A DNA stretch of 53,851 nt from Solirubrobacteraceae bacterium (GTDB taxonomy: Bacteria; Actinomycetota; Thermoleophilia; Solirubrobacterales; Solirubrobacteraceae), in NCBI GenBank assembly GCA_016463765.1, contig JAEMQS010000027.1:1-53851 (forward strand), given 5' to 3'. The notes under the pieces are model-generated. The model ran no database searches and had not been told where the DNA came from. It was given only the letters and a program-made list of their open reading frames with translations. Numbering within the stretch: the first letter of the stretch is position 1; the number at the start of each line of letters is the position of its first letter. Of this stretch, positions 25,122 through 33,013 are shown one piece after another. The position numbers were made by a program, and so were the translations under genes.

Positions 25122-26492
25122 TCAGGTTGCCGGGCTCGGCGGGGCGAAGCGCACTTCGAAGCGCGCCCCGCCGAGCGGTGACTCCGTGACCCCGACGGTC
25201 GCGCCGTGGTGGCGGGCCTGCTGGGCGACGAGCGCCAGCCCCAGCCCACTGCCCGGCCGGTCGGTCCCCTCGACCCGCGCGAACGGCAGGAAGATCCGCT
25301 CCCGGTCCTCCGGCGCGACCCCGTGGCCGTCGTCGTCGACGCGCAGGACCGGACCGTCGGGGTCGTAGTGCAGTGCGACCGCCACGCGTCCGCCGTCGCG
25401 ACCATGGCGGATCGCGTTCTCCACGAGGTTCTCGACGAGCATCCGCAGCCCGGGCTCCCACCCGCTGACGACGACCGGCTCGTCGGGGAGCTGCACGCCG
25501 ACCTCGGTGCCCGGGTGGCGGTCGCGCACCGCGCTCAGGACGCCGTCGATGCACTCGGCGAGGTCGACGTCGTGGTGCTCGATCTGGGACGAGTCGCCGC
25601 GCGCCAGCGCCTGGAGCCCGTCGAGCAGCGCGACGATGCGGCGCTGTTCGGCGAGCGCGTCACGGGCCATCTCGGTGCGGCGGTCGGCCGGCAGGTCGGG
25701 GTGGCGCTCCAGCGCGGAGAGCGTCGCCTGCACGCTGGTCAGCGGGGTGCGCAGCTCGTGCCCCGCGTCGGCGGCGAACCGCTGCGTGGCGGCCAGTGCC
25801 CGCTCGCGGTCGGCGGCGGAGGTGCCGAGCCGGCCGAGCATCGCGTTGAAGCTCTCGGCCAGTGACCGCACCTCGGCGGCGCCGGCCTCGGGCGCGCGCT
25901 GCGCGAGGTCGTCCTCATGGGCGACCCGGGAGGCGAACGCGCGCAGCCGGGCGAGCGGGCGCAGCAGACGGTCGGCGGTCAGCCACACGCCCACGCCGGC
26001 GGCGGCCAGCGCGAGCAGGCCGAGCACCAGCAACCGCTGCCGCAGCTCGGCTTCGCGTTCCTCCAGGGACTCGAGGCTGGAGACGATCTCCAGCCGCGCC
26101 AGGCCGCCGAGGTTCGGGTCGCGCAGCTCCGTCACGTACGCGCGGTAGTCGTCGCCGCCGGCGGAGAATGTCCGCAGGCCGAGCGGCAGGGGGCGCGCCC
26201 GGGGCGGCGGCGCGCCGGTGTCCAGCAGCACGCTCTCGCCGAGCAGCAGGCGCAGGGATGTCCGCGTGGCGGTCAGCACCGCGTCGAGCCGCCGGTCGTT
26301 GCCCGGGATCTCCTCCTGCACGGCGGCCGTCGCGGTGGCACGGGACAGCTCGGCGGTGCGGCGCAGGCGGTCGTCGAAGGCGTCGCGCTCGGAGTTGACG
26401 ACGTACCGCGTCGCGAGGGCGCCCGCGGCGGCGAGCACCACGGCGAGGACGACCAGGACCCCGAGCGTGAGACGCCCGCGCAGGCTGTGCAT
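25122..26492 (-). CDS. Sensor histidine kinase
   Basis: This 456-residue membrane histidine kinase is of the OmpR-partner type. Two transmembrane segments (LGVLVVLAVVLAAAGALA near residue 10 and LLVLGLLALAAAGVGVWL near residue 160) enclose an extracytoplasmic sensor of about 130 residues. Then come a HAMP linker, the phosphoacceptor His in DAGHELRTPLTS, an N-box (ENLVENAIRHG) and G-boxes (DDGHGVAPED, GSGLGLALV). It starts 5 bp after the response regulator gene ends, in an operon that begins with an RTX gene. The signal is unknown; the context suggests calcium or the envelope. Confidence 0.92.
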   Translation of the reverse strand: MHSLRGRLTLGVLVVLAVVLAAAGALATRYVVNSERDAFDDRLRRTAELSRATATAAVQEEIPGNDRRLDAVLTATRTSLRLLLGESVLLDTGAPPPRARPLPLGLRTFSAGGDDYRAYVTELRDPNLGGLARLEIVSSLESLEEREAELRQRLLVLGLLALAAAGVGVWLTADRLLRPLARLRAFASRVAHEDDLAQRAPEAGAAEVRSLAESFNAMLGRLGTSAADRERALAATQRFAADAGHELRTPLTSVQATLSALERHPDLPADRRTEMARDALAEQRRIVALLDGLQALARGDSSQIEHHDVDLAECIDGVLSAVRDRHPGTEVGVQLPDEPVVVSGWEPGLRMLVENLVENAIRHGRDGGRVAVALHYDPDGPVLRVDDDGHGVAPEDRERIFLPFARVEGTDRPGSGLGLALVAQQARHHGATVGVTESPLGGARFEVRFAPPSPAT

Positions 26493-26497
26493 GGCGC

Positions 26498-27187
26498 TCA
26501 GCCTCGCAGGACGAAGCCCACACCGCGCACGGTGTGGATCACGCGCGGCTCACCACCCGCTTCGAGCTTGCGGCGCAGGTACCCGACGAACACGTCGGCG
26601 ACGTTCGTCTGGGGGTCGAACGTGTAGCCCCAGACCTCCTCGTGCAGCCGCCGCCGGTCGAGCACGTCGCCGGGGTGCTGGAGGAAGAGGTGCAGCAGCT
26701 CGAACTCGCGGCGGGTCAGCTCGAGCTCACGGTCGCCGCGGTGGGCGGTGCGCGCACGCGGGTCCAGGCGCAGGTCCTCGACGGTGAGGACGTCCTCGTC
26801 GGAGGGCGGCCGGCGGCGCAGCAGCGCGTGCAGGCGCGCGGTGATCTCCTCGATCGCGAACGGCTTGACGACGTAGTCGTCGGCGCCGCGTTCCAGCCCG
26901 CGCACGCGGTCCTCGACCTCGTCGCGAGCGGACAGGACGCAGACGGGGACCTGGTCGCCGTCGGCGCGCAGGCGGTCGAGCACGTCGAGTCCGTCGAGGT
27001 CGGGCATGTTCAGGTCCAGCAGCATGACGGCGGGCTTGATCCGCGCGGCCGCCTCCAGCGCGGCGCGGCCACCCGACGCGGGGACGACCGTGAAGCCCTC
27101 GAGTTCCAGGCTGGCGCCGACGGCCCGCCGGATCGCCGCGTCGTCGTCCACGAGCAGGACGACGGGACGCGCGGCGTCGTCAGCCAC
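26498..27187 (-). CDS. OmpR-family response regulator
   Basis: This 229-residue regulator has a receiver domain with the acidic pair VDDD, the phosphoacceptor Asp in [11 protein letters not shown] and Lys in VVKPFAIEE, and a C-terminal winged helix ([22 protein letters not shown]). GTG 27187 lies inside the end of the upstream RTX gene (8-bp overlap), so translation is coupled. OmpR-type regulators bind 11-nt direct repeats, and four such half-sites lie at 27694-27732 between the RTX gene of this operon and a divergent RTX gene. Control of both RTX genes and its own operon is the simplest reading. Confidence 0.92.
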   Translation of the reverse strand: MADDAARPVVLLVDDDAAIRRAVGASLELEGFTVVPASGGRAALEAAARIKPAVMLLDLNMPDLDGLDVLDRLRADGDQVPVCVLSARDEVEDRVRGLERGADDYVVKPFAIEEITARLHALLRRRPPSDEDVLTVEDLRLDPRARTAHRGDRELELTRREFELLHLFLQHPGDVLDRRRLHEEVWGYTFDPQTNVADVFVGYLRRKLEAGGEPRVIHTVRGVGFVLRG

Positions 27188-27641
27188 GCTGCACGACCTC
27201 GCAGTCGCGGGCCACGTCATCGGCCTTGTCCGCGATGACCCGGTCGCGGCCCGGCCCGCACGTGATGCGGTCGGCGATCCCGTCGCGGGCGCGGATCGTG
27301 TCGTTGCCGTTTCCTCCGGCGATGACGTCGCTGCCCGCCCCGCCGGTGATGAGGTCGCGGCCGCCGCCGCCGAGGAGCGTGTCGTCACCGGCGCCGCCGT
27401 TCAGGCGGTCGTTCCCGGCGTCGCCGGAGAGCAGGTCGTTCCCCGGGCCGCCGTTCAGGCGATCACCGCCACCGCGGCCGTAGATCGTGTCGTTGCCACG
27501 GAGCCCGTTGATCGTGTCGGCACGGGGCGTGCCGAAGAGCCGGTCGTCGCCGCGGGTCCCGCGGATCGTGTCGGCGAACGCGATCCCCACGGGCAGCAGC
27601 AGCGAGACGACGGCCAGCACGGCGAGGACACGACGGGACAT
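27180..27641 (-). CDS. Small secreted RTX-repeat calcium-binding protein, first gene of a two-component operon
   Basis: This 153-residue protein has a signal peptide ([10 protein letters not shown]) and about six to seven RTX nonapeptide units of the GGxGxDxUx type, for example [19 protein letters not shown]. These fold into a calcium-filled parallel beta-roll. The C-terminus [12 protein letters not shown]...DCEVVQRG carries two Cys that could form a disulfide and is matched in the divergent RTX protein. Co-transcription with a response regulator and histidine kinase is indicated by the 8-bp overlap. It could be a surface calcium-binding accessory to the sensor; that role is inferred. Confidence 0.85.
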   Translation of the reverse strand: MSRRVLAVLAVVSLLLPVGIAFADTIRGTRGDDRLFGTPRADTINGLRGNDTIYGRGGGDRLNGGPGNDLLSGDAGNDRLNGGAGDDTLLGGGGRDLITGGAGSDVIAGGNGNDTIRARDGIADRITCGPGRDRVIADKADDVARDCEVVQRG

Positions 27642-27693
27642 GCCGACCAGGATGACGCAGGACGCGGCGTGTCGTACACGTTCGTGGACGGCA

Positions 27694-27732
27694 TCTCACG
27701 GTTTTCTCACAGTGCGTGAGGACATCGTGAGA
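27694..27732. promoter_or_regulatory. Four half-site operator, probable OmpR-type regulator binding region
   Basis: TCTCAC occurs at 27694 and 27705 (11-nt period). The inverse form GTGAG occurs at 27716 and, as GTGAGA, at 27727 (again 11 nt). The two pairs are inverted to one another; 14 of 17 positions are palindromic. The element lies between divergent RTX genes, 53 bp from one start and 67 bp from the other. Confidence 0.7.
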
Positions 27733-27799
27733 GGCCCTCGCTTCCGGTCTGCCCAGGCGGTTTGCTGGCTGCAAGGAACCGGAACCCAGGAGGAGTCCC

Positions 27800-28663
27800 G
27801 TGAAGCACGTACGCAAGACCACCACAGCCGCCGCGGCGGCACTCGCCCTCATCCCCGCCGTGGCGTTCGCCGCCACGATCGACGGTGGACCGGGCAACGA
27901 GCGCCTGCGCGGCACCAACGCCGCCGACGTCATCAACGGCAACGGCGGCAACGACCGCATCCACGGTCGCAACGCCGACGACCAGCTCAACGGCGGTGAA
28001 GGCAACGACCGGGTCTTCGGCGGCCAGGGCAACGACACCATCCTCGGCGTCCAGGGCAACGACCTGCTCAACGGCGGCCCCGGCGACGACGCCATCACGG
28101 GCGACGCGAACAACACGGGCGACCGCACCTCGTTCGACCGCATCTACGGCGCGGCCGGCAACGACACGCTGAAGGGCGGTGACTCGCGCGACCGCATCCA
28201 CGGCGGCAGCGGCAACGACACCTCCGACGGCGAGGCCGGCAACGACCGCATGTCCGGCGGCACCGGCGACGACAAGCAGAACGGCGGCGCGGGCAACGAC
28301 ACGATCTACGCCAACGTCGGCGTCGACGTCTCCAACGGCGGCGACGGCAACGACACGCTGTGGGCGCTCGCCCGCAAGGACGTCACCCCCGGCCCGAACG
28401 GCGAGGTCGACCAGACCGGCGACACGCTCGACGGCGGCAACGGCAACGACCGCTTCCGCACCCGCGACGGCGAGGTCGACCGCATCACCTGCGGCGAGGG
28501 CAAGGACCGCGTCTTCGCCGACCTCGTCGACGTGATCACCGACGCCACGGCCGAGAACCCGAACGGCTCGTGCGAGACCGTCCAGCGCCGCGCGCCGCGC
28601 GCCGCGGACTCCAAGAGCGAGGACGCGCAGCAGTCCCCCGCTGAGGAGAAGGTCGCCTCGTAG
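27800..28663 (+). CDS. Secreted RTX-repeat calcium-binding protein
   Basis: This 287-residue exported protein starts at GTG 27800 behind a good AGGAGG site. A signal peptide ends near AVAFA. Residues 30-200 are RTX units such as GGNGGNDRIHG and GGEGNDRVFG, with interruptions (DANNTGDRTSFD). The tail has DRITCGEGKDRVFAD and SCETVQRR, the same two-Cys module as the divergent RTX protein, then an acidic and Ser-rich end. No type I secretion genes are nearby and a Sec signal is present, so it is not a classical RTX toxin. It is divergent from, and probably co-regulated with, the RTX-response regulator-kinase operon. Confidence 0.87.
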   Translation: MKHVRKTTTAAAAALALIPAVAFAATIDGGPGNERLRGTNAADVINGNGGNDRIHGRNADDQLNGGEGNDRVFGGQGNDTILGVQGNDLLNGGPGDDAITGDANNTGDRTSFDRIYGAAGNDTLKGGDSRDRIHGGSGNDTSDGEAGNDRMSGGTGDDKQNGGAGNDTIYANVGVDVSNGGDGNDTLWALARKDVTPGPNGEVDQTGDTLDGGNGNDRFRTRDGEVDRITCGEGKDRVFADLVDVITDATAENPNGSCETVQRRAPRAADSKSEDAQQSPAEEKVAS

Positions 28664-28674
28664 GACTCCCGCCA

Positions 28675-28721
28675 CGCCACAGCCCGGGACCGGCATCCCC
28701 CCGCCGGTCCCGGCCGTGGCG
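28675..28721 (+). terminator. Strong hairpin after RTX gene
   Basis: Perfect 11-bp arms CCGGGACCGGC (28684-28694) and GCCGGTCCCGG (28703-28713) are extended outward by CGCCAC/GTGGCG. There is no T-run. It lies 11 bp after the RTX stop codon. Confidence 0.7.
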
Positions 28722-28744
28722 AAACTGACGTAGGCTCGCGTCTC

Positions 28745-29719
28745 ATGGCACTGGGCTGCTTCGTCTCACCGGGAAAGTCGCTCGACCAGGCGGTCGAGCG
28801 CGTGCGGCTGGCCGAGGAGCTCGGCTTCGAGGCCGCCTACACGACGCACATCAACGGCCGTGATTCGCTGACCGTTCTCGCCGCGTACGCGCTGGCGACC
28901 TCGCGGATCCGGATCGGCACGGGCATCGTCCCCATCTACACGCGGACGCCGGCGACGATGGCGCAGACCGCGGCCACGCTGGCCGAGCTGTCGGGCGAGC
29001 GCCTGATCCTCGGCCTGGGCGTGTCGCACCGGCCGGTCGTCGAGGGCTGGCACGGGCAGACGATCGACAAGCCGATCGCCGAGATGCGCGAGTACCTGTC
29101 GCTCGTCCGGGCGATCGTCGGCGGCACCGAGATCCCGCAGGACACGGTGAAGTGGAAGACGATGATGCCGTTGAGCGGTGTCGGCCCGTATCCGGACCTG
29201 CCGATCTACGTCGCGGGCCTGTCGCCGAAGATGCTGCGCGCCGCGGGGAAGATGGCCGACGGCGTGATCCTGTGGCTGTGCAACCCGGCGTACATCCGCG
29301 ACGTCGTGGTGCCCGAGGTGCGGGCCGGGCGCGAGGAGGTCGGCAAGAGCCTCGACGGGTTCGACATCGTCGCGGCCGTGCCGGGTGCGCTCGTCGACGA
29401 TTCCGCGGAAGCGCATGCGGCGATGCGCCGCGACCTGCTGCCGTACTTCGGCCTGCCGTTCTACCGGGCGATGATCGAGCGGTCGGGCTTCGGCGACTCG
29501 ATTGCGGCGTACGACGCGGGCGCGGCCAAGGGTGACGTCGAGGCGATGCAGGCCGGGATCGCGACGGAGTTCCTCGACGTGCTGTGCGCGATCGGCGACG
29601 AGGACGCGGTGCGCGCCGGCCTGCAGCGCTACCTGGATGCGGGCGCGACGTCGCCGTGCATCGGCCCGATCGCCCGCAGTGACTTCGACGCCACGTTGCG
29701 CGCCGCCGCGCCACGCTGA
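28745..29719 (+). CDS. LLM-class F420-dependent oxidoreductase
   Basis: This 324-residue luciferase-like TIM-barrel oxidoreductase belongs to the actinobacterial group that uses coenzyme F420 rather than FMN. Supporting segments are EELGFEAAYTTH near the N-terminus, RIRIGTGIVPIYTRTPATMAQ, and LILGLGVSHRPVVEGWHG, which is typical of the F420-dependent LLM subfamily. A central PIYVAGLSPKMLRAAGKMADG binds the cofactor phosphate in relatives. The substrate is not predictable. It stands alone between an RTX gene and a DUF2236 gene. F420 use is inferred from the subfamily wording, not from biosynthetic genes in the window. Confidence 0.88.
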   Translation: MALGCFVSPGKSLDQAVERVRLAEELGFEAAYTTHINGRDSLTVLAAYALATSRIRIGTGIVPIYTRTPATMAQTAATLAELSGERLILGLGVSHRPVVEGWHGQTIDKPIAEMREYLSLVRAIVGGTEIPQDTVKWKTMMPLSGVGPYPDLPIYVAGLSPKMLRAAGKMADGVILWLCNPAYIRDVVVPEVRAGREEVGKSLDGFDIVAAVPGALVDDSAEAHAAMRRDLLPYFGLPFYRAMIERSGFGDSIAAYDAGAAKGDVEAMQAGIATEFLDVLCAIGDEDAVRAGLQRYLDAGATSPCIGPIARSDFDATLRAAAPR

Positions 29720-29805
29720 GGGTGTGCCCCGGGCACCGGCCCGGACCCGCGCGCGGTCGTCGCACGCCACACGCGGAGGTCCTGCGCGGGCGTAGCGTGA
29801 CGCGC

Positions 29806-30753
29806 ATGAGACAAACCCCGGCTCAGATGTCTCAACCGCCGCGCGGCCGCGTGCTGCCGCCGGACGACGACTGGCAGACCCTCGCGGTCGACGAGACCTC
29901 GCTGTCCTGGCGGCGCGGCAGCGACATCCGCGTGTTCGCGGCGGCGGGCTACGCGCTCGTCCTCCAGGTCGCCCACCCGACCGTCGGCGCGGGCGTCAGC
30001 CAGCTCTCGCAGTACCGCGAGGACCCGATCGGCCGCTTCCAGCGCACCTCGGACTTCACCAACCAGATCATCTACGGCGGCCCCGAGGGCGCGGCGCGGA
30101 TGGGCAAGGCCGTGCGCGACCTGCACAAGCACGTCAAGGGCGTGCGCGACGACGGCGAGCGCTACCACGCGCTGGAGCCCGAGGCCTACGCCTGGGTGCA
30201 CGCTACGGGCGCCGAGGCGATCGTCAAGGGCCACTCGCACTACGGCATCCCGTTCAGCGCGAGCGAGCGTGAGGACTTCTGGGACGAGTGGCGGCGCATC
30301 GGCCGCTTCCTCGGGATCCGCTGGCGCGACCTGCCCGAGACATGGGCGGGCTTCGAGGCCTACCGCGACGAGATGCTCGTCGGCCGGCTCGAGCACACGG
30401 TCTGCCTGGACGAGGTGTGGGAGTCGATGGAGAACCCGATCCTCCCGCGCCGTGTCCGCGAGCTCCCCGGGCCGGGGCCGGAACTGCTGCGTCGCCTCGT
30501 GGTCCGCGGCACGCGGCTGCACACCGTCGGGCTCATGTCCCCGCGGCTGCGAGCGCACCTGGGCTTCTCGTGGTCACGCGCGCAGGAGGCGGAGTTCCAG
30601 CTCAACGGGGCGCTGGCGCGGGCGGCCACGCCGGTCATGCCGGAGGCGCTGCGGTGCACGGGGCCGGGCTACGCCGAACGGCGAGCGGACGCGATCGCCG
30701 CCGGGCGCACGGCGTCTCTGGAGACGTCGCCGCACCTCGTCGCCAGCGCATGA
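29806..30753 (+). CDS. Oxygenase MpaB/DUF2236 family protein (copy 3)
   Basis: This PF09995 family member of 315 residues has the same signature as copy 1: QVAHPTVGAGVSQLSQYREDPIGRFQRT and later EPEAYAWVHAT. ATG 29806 is the first plausible start, but the inverted repeat 29807-29834 overlaps it and a second ATG at 29827 lies inside the repeat, so the start is uncertain. No ribosome site is obvious for either, and a leaderless message is possible. It overlaps the downstream TetR gene by 4 bp (ATGA). A haem-dependent oxygenase role is inferred from characterised relatives. Confidence 0.85.
   Translation: MRQTPAQMSQPPRGRVLPPDDDWQTLAVDETSLSWRRGSDIRVFAAAGYALVLQVAHPTVGAGVSQLSQYREDPIGRFQRTSDFTNQIIYGGPEGAARMGKAVRDLHKHVKGVRDDGERYHALEPEAYAWVHATGAEAIVKGHSHYGIPFSASEREDFWDEWRRIGRFLGIRWRDLPETWAGFEAYRDEMLVGRLEHTVCLDEVWESMENPILPRRVRELPGPGPELLRRLVVRGTRLHTVGLMSPRLRAHLGFSWSRAQEAEFQLNGALARAATPVMPEALRCTGPGYAERRADAIAAGRTASLETSPHLVASA
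29807..29834. promoter_or_regulatory. TetR operator overlapping the start of DUF2236 copy 3
   Basis: TGAGACA (29807-29813) and TGTCTCA (29828-29834) form a perfect inverted repeat with a 14-nt centre, the same architecture and TGAGAC/GTCTCA arms as at 8671-8698. The TetR gene is the second gene of the operon it precedes. Confidence 0.65.
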
Positions 30754-31367
30754 GTGCGCTGCCGCCGCTCGTCGCGCGGGCGCTGGATCCGCGCGACCTG
30801 GTGCCGGACGATCCGGCGAGCGAGCGGATCCTCGACGCGGCGCTGGAACTGGCGGCGGCGTCGGGACTCCGGCACCTGACGATGGAGGACGTCGCGCGCG
30901 CCGCCGGCGTCGGGCGCGCGACGGTCTACCGGCGCTTCGGCGACCGGGACGCGCTGGTGGACGCGCTCTCGACACGCGAGGCGCGGCGATGTCTGGCCGA
31001 GCTGGCGCTGGCAGGCGACCCGGCGGCCCCGGTGGTCGACCAGTTCTGTGAAGGGTTCGCCGTGAGCATCCGGCTGTTGCGCGAACACCCGCTGCTGCGC
31101 CGACTCGTGTTGGTCGATCGCCAGGTCCTGCTGCAGGCGCTCGACGACGGGTTGTTCGAACTGGCCCGCGGGTTCCTGGCCGACCGGATCCGGGTGGCGC
31201 AACGCTTGCGCGAGGTGCGGGATGTCGATGCCGACGAGGCGGCCGAGATCCTGACGCGCGTGACGACGAGCTTCGCCCTGCTCCCGGGGACGTCGCTGGA
31301 TCTCGACGACGCCGATCGGCTGCGTGCGGTGGCGCGTGAGTTGCTGGCCCCGGTGCTGTTCGGCTGA
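30750..31367 (+). CDS. TetR-family regulator (paired with DUF2236 copy 3)
   Basis: This 205-residue TetR protein has the helix-turn-helix LTMEDVARAAGVGRATVYRRFGDRDALV near residues 45-70 and a C-terminal ligand domain with no obvious specificity marker. The start overlaps the DUF2236 stop as ATGA, so the regulator is made with its probable target. The recognition helix resembles that of the TetR at 8715, and both operons carry the same type of operator, so cross-regulation is possible. A tRNA-Thr gene follows 24 bp after its stop. Confidence 0.9.
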   Translation: MSALPPLVARALDPRDLVPDDPASERILDAALELAAASGLRHLTMEDVARAAGVGRATVYRRFGDRDALVDALSTREARRCLAELALAGDPAAPVVDQFCEGFAVSIRLLREHPLLRRLVLVDRQVLLQALDDGLFELARGFLADRIRVAQRLREVRDVDADEAAEILTRVTTSFALLPGTSLDLDDADRLRAVARELLAPVLFG

Positions 31368-31391
31368 ACTCGGCTACGCTGTGGGCGCAGC

Positions 31392-31464
<73 letters not shown>

Positions 31465-31624
31465 TCTGGAGATTCCAGGGCTTTCGGGTTGCGCTTCGTG
31501 CGCTCACCCTGGATGGAGGTACCGGACGGGTACCGATGTCGGCGTGGTGGTGGTCGCGTCCCCGATCTGTTGATCGGTGCGCAAGGGGGCCAAGCTGGCC
31601 CCGCATCCCTCAGAACGAGCGACC

Positions 31625-32802
31625 ATGTCCAGTTCCTCGGAAGTGCAATTCCTGCGGCCGTCTCAGGTGGCCACGCTCGCGGGCCTGTCGACGCGGCTCG
31701 ATCTATTCGGCGATCGCGCGGGGTGAGCTGCGCGCGTCGAAGCTGTGCTCACGCCTGCGGATCACGCCCGACGCGTTCGACGAGTGGGTCAGCGCGTGCG
31801 CGGTGCAGCTCGACGTGCCGCCGCCGACGTTCGTGCCTCCGCCACGGGTCCCGGTTCCGGCCGCTACCGGCGGGCAGCTTCCGGGCGCTGCTCGCGCGGA
31901 GCGACGGCGCGCCGCCGTCGTGAGCGTCGAGCGGGTCGAACGCCAGGACGGCACCGTCGTCTGGCGGGTGCGCTGGCGGCAGGCCGGCCAGAACCGCTCG
32001 AAGGTGATCGGCCGGAAGCGCGACGCCGAGGCGTTCGATGCGGAGCTGCGCCGCCGTCGGCGGATGGGCGAGCTCGGGCTGCTCGACGCTGGGCGCGAGA
32101 CGCTCGCGGAGTTCGGCCAGGAGTGGTGGAAGCTGTAAGCCGAACCTCGCACCGGCGACGCTGCAGGTGTACGCGTCGCTGTGGGACTGCCACGTGCTGC
32201 CGCGGCTCGGCGCGCTGCAGCTGCGGGAGATCACGCCTTCGGTCGTCAACCGGTTCCGACTGGACTGCGAGGCCGACGGCGTCGGACGGGTCTCGATCGC
32301 CAAGGCGATGACGCTGCTTCAGGGCGTGCTGCAGCGCGCGTGTGAGTGGGAGCGGATCGCCTCGAACCCGGTGCGGGCGGTGCGGAAGCCGGCGGCGGGT
32401 CCGAGACGAGCCGTTGTGCCGATCTCGCCGGATGTCGTTGAGGAGATGCGGGCGTGGCTCGTCGGTCGGTCGATGTGGCGGGACGCGACGCTGGTGTCGG
32501 TGCTCGCGTACGCCGGTCTACGGCCAGGAGAGGCGCTCGCGCTGACGTGGGCGCACGTGCGCGAGCGGACGCTCCTTGTCGATCACAGAGGTGGTCCCGA
32601 CGATGGACGGACGTGGCGGCTCGTAGTGCCCGTGGGGGCGCACCGTCCGGACAACTGGCCGCACCTTGTGGTGGGTGACCCTGAGAGCGAGTTCCCCGTT
32701 CAGTCGATTTCCGCATGGGTTCGTGATGGAGATCGAAATCGTGCCCTGACGGCGCCGGAGTTGCACGCACGAATGCGCCCAACTTCACCCCCAACAAGCT
32801 GA
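31625..32802 (+). pseudogene. Decayed tyrosine recombinase (integrase) with N-terminal helix-turn-helix
   Basis: The gene begins at ATG 31625 with an excisionase-like helix-turn-helix: FLRPSQVATLAGLSTR continues only after a frame change near 31697 as SIYSAIARGELRASKL. A second frame change near 32136 interrupts WWK/KPNLAPATLQVY in the core-binding (SAM-like) domain. The catalytic domain then reads to LAYAGLRPGEALALTW, with the first catalytic Arg, but the sequence diverges after about 32600 and the HxxR, late His and Tyr nucleophile are not found. Reassembled, it is a typical actinobacterial island integrase. Two frameshifts plus a lost 3' part argue for real decay rather than one sequencing error. 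Confidence 0.85.
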
Positions 32803-33013
32803 TCACTGATGGTCGCCGTGTTGCGTGTCCAGTTTGGCGCTTGCTGCGTCAGGCGGTTTGGTTGGCTTGATGGCATCGTCCGCGTAGGCGGCGATCCTTG
32901 CGCGGGTGACCAGACCGCTCGGACCCGGCTGCAAGGTTGGCCGTCGCCGTCGGCGTAAGGGTCAGCCAGCCGACCACATGACCAGGGCCGGGTCGTCCTC
33001 AACCACCAAGTAA

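Noticed and set aside
27180..28663. Repetitive DNA that could be taken for a CRISPR array or satellite
   Set aside because: The repeats are short, in-frame RTX codons (about 27 bp per unit) with coding variation, not identical repeats with unique spacers. I saw no CRISPR array or cas gene in the window.
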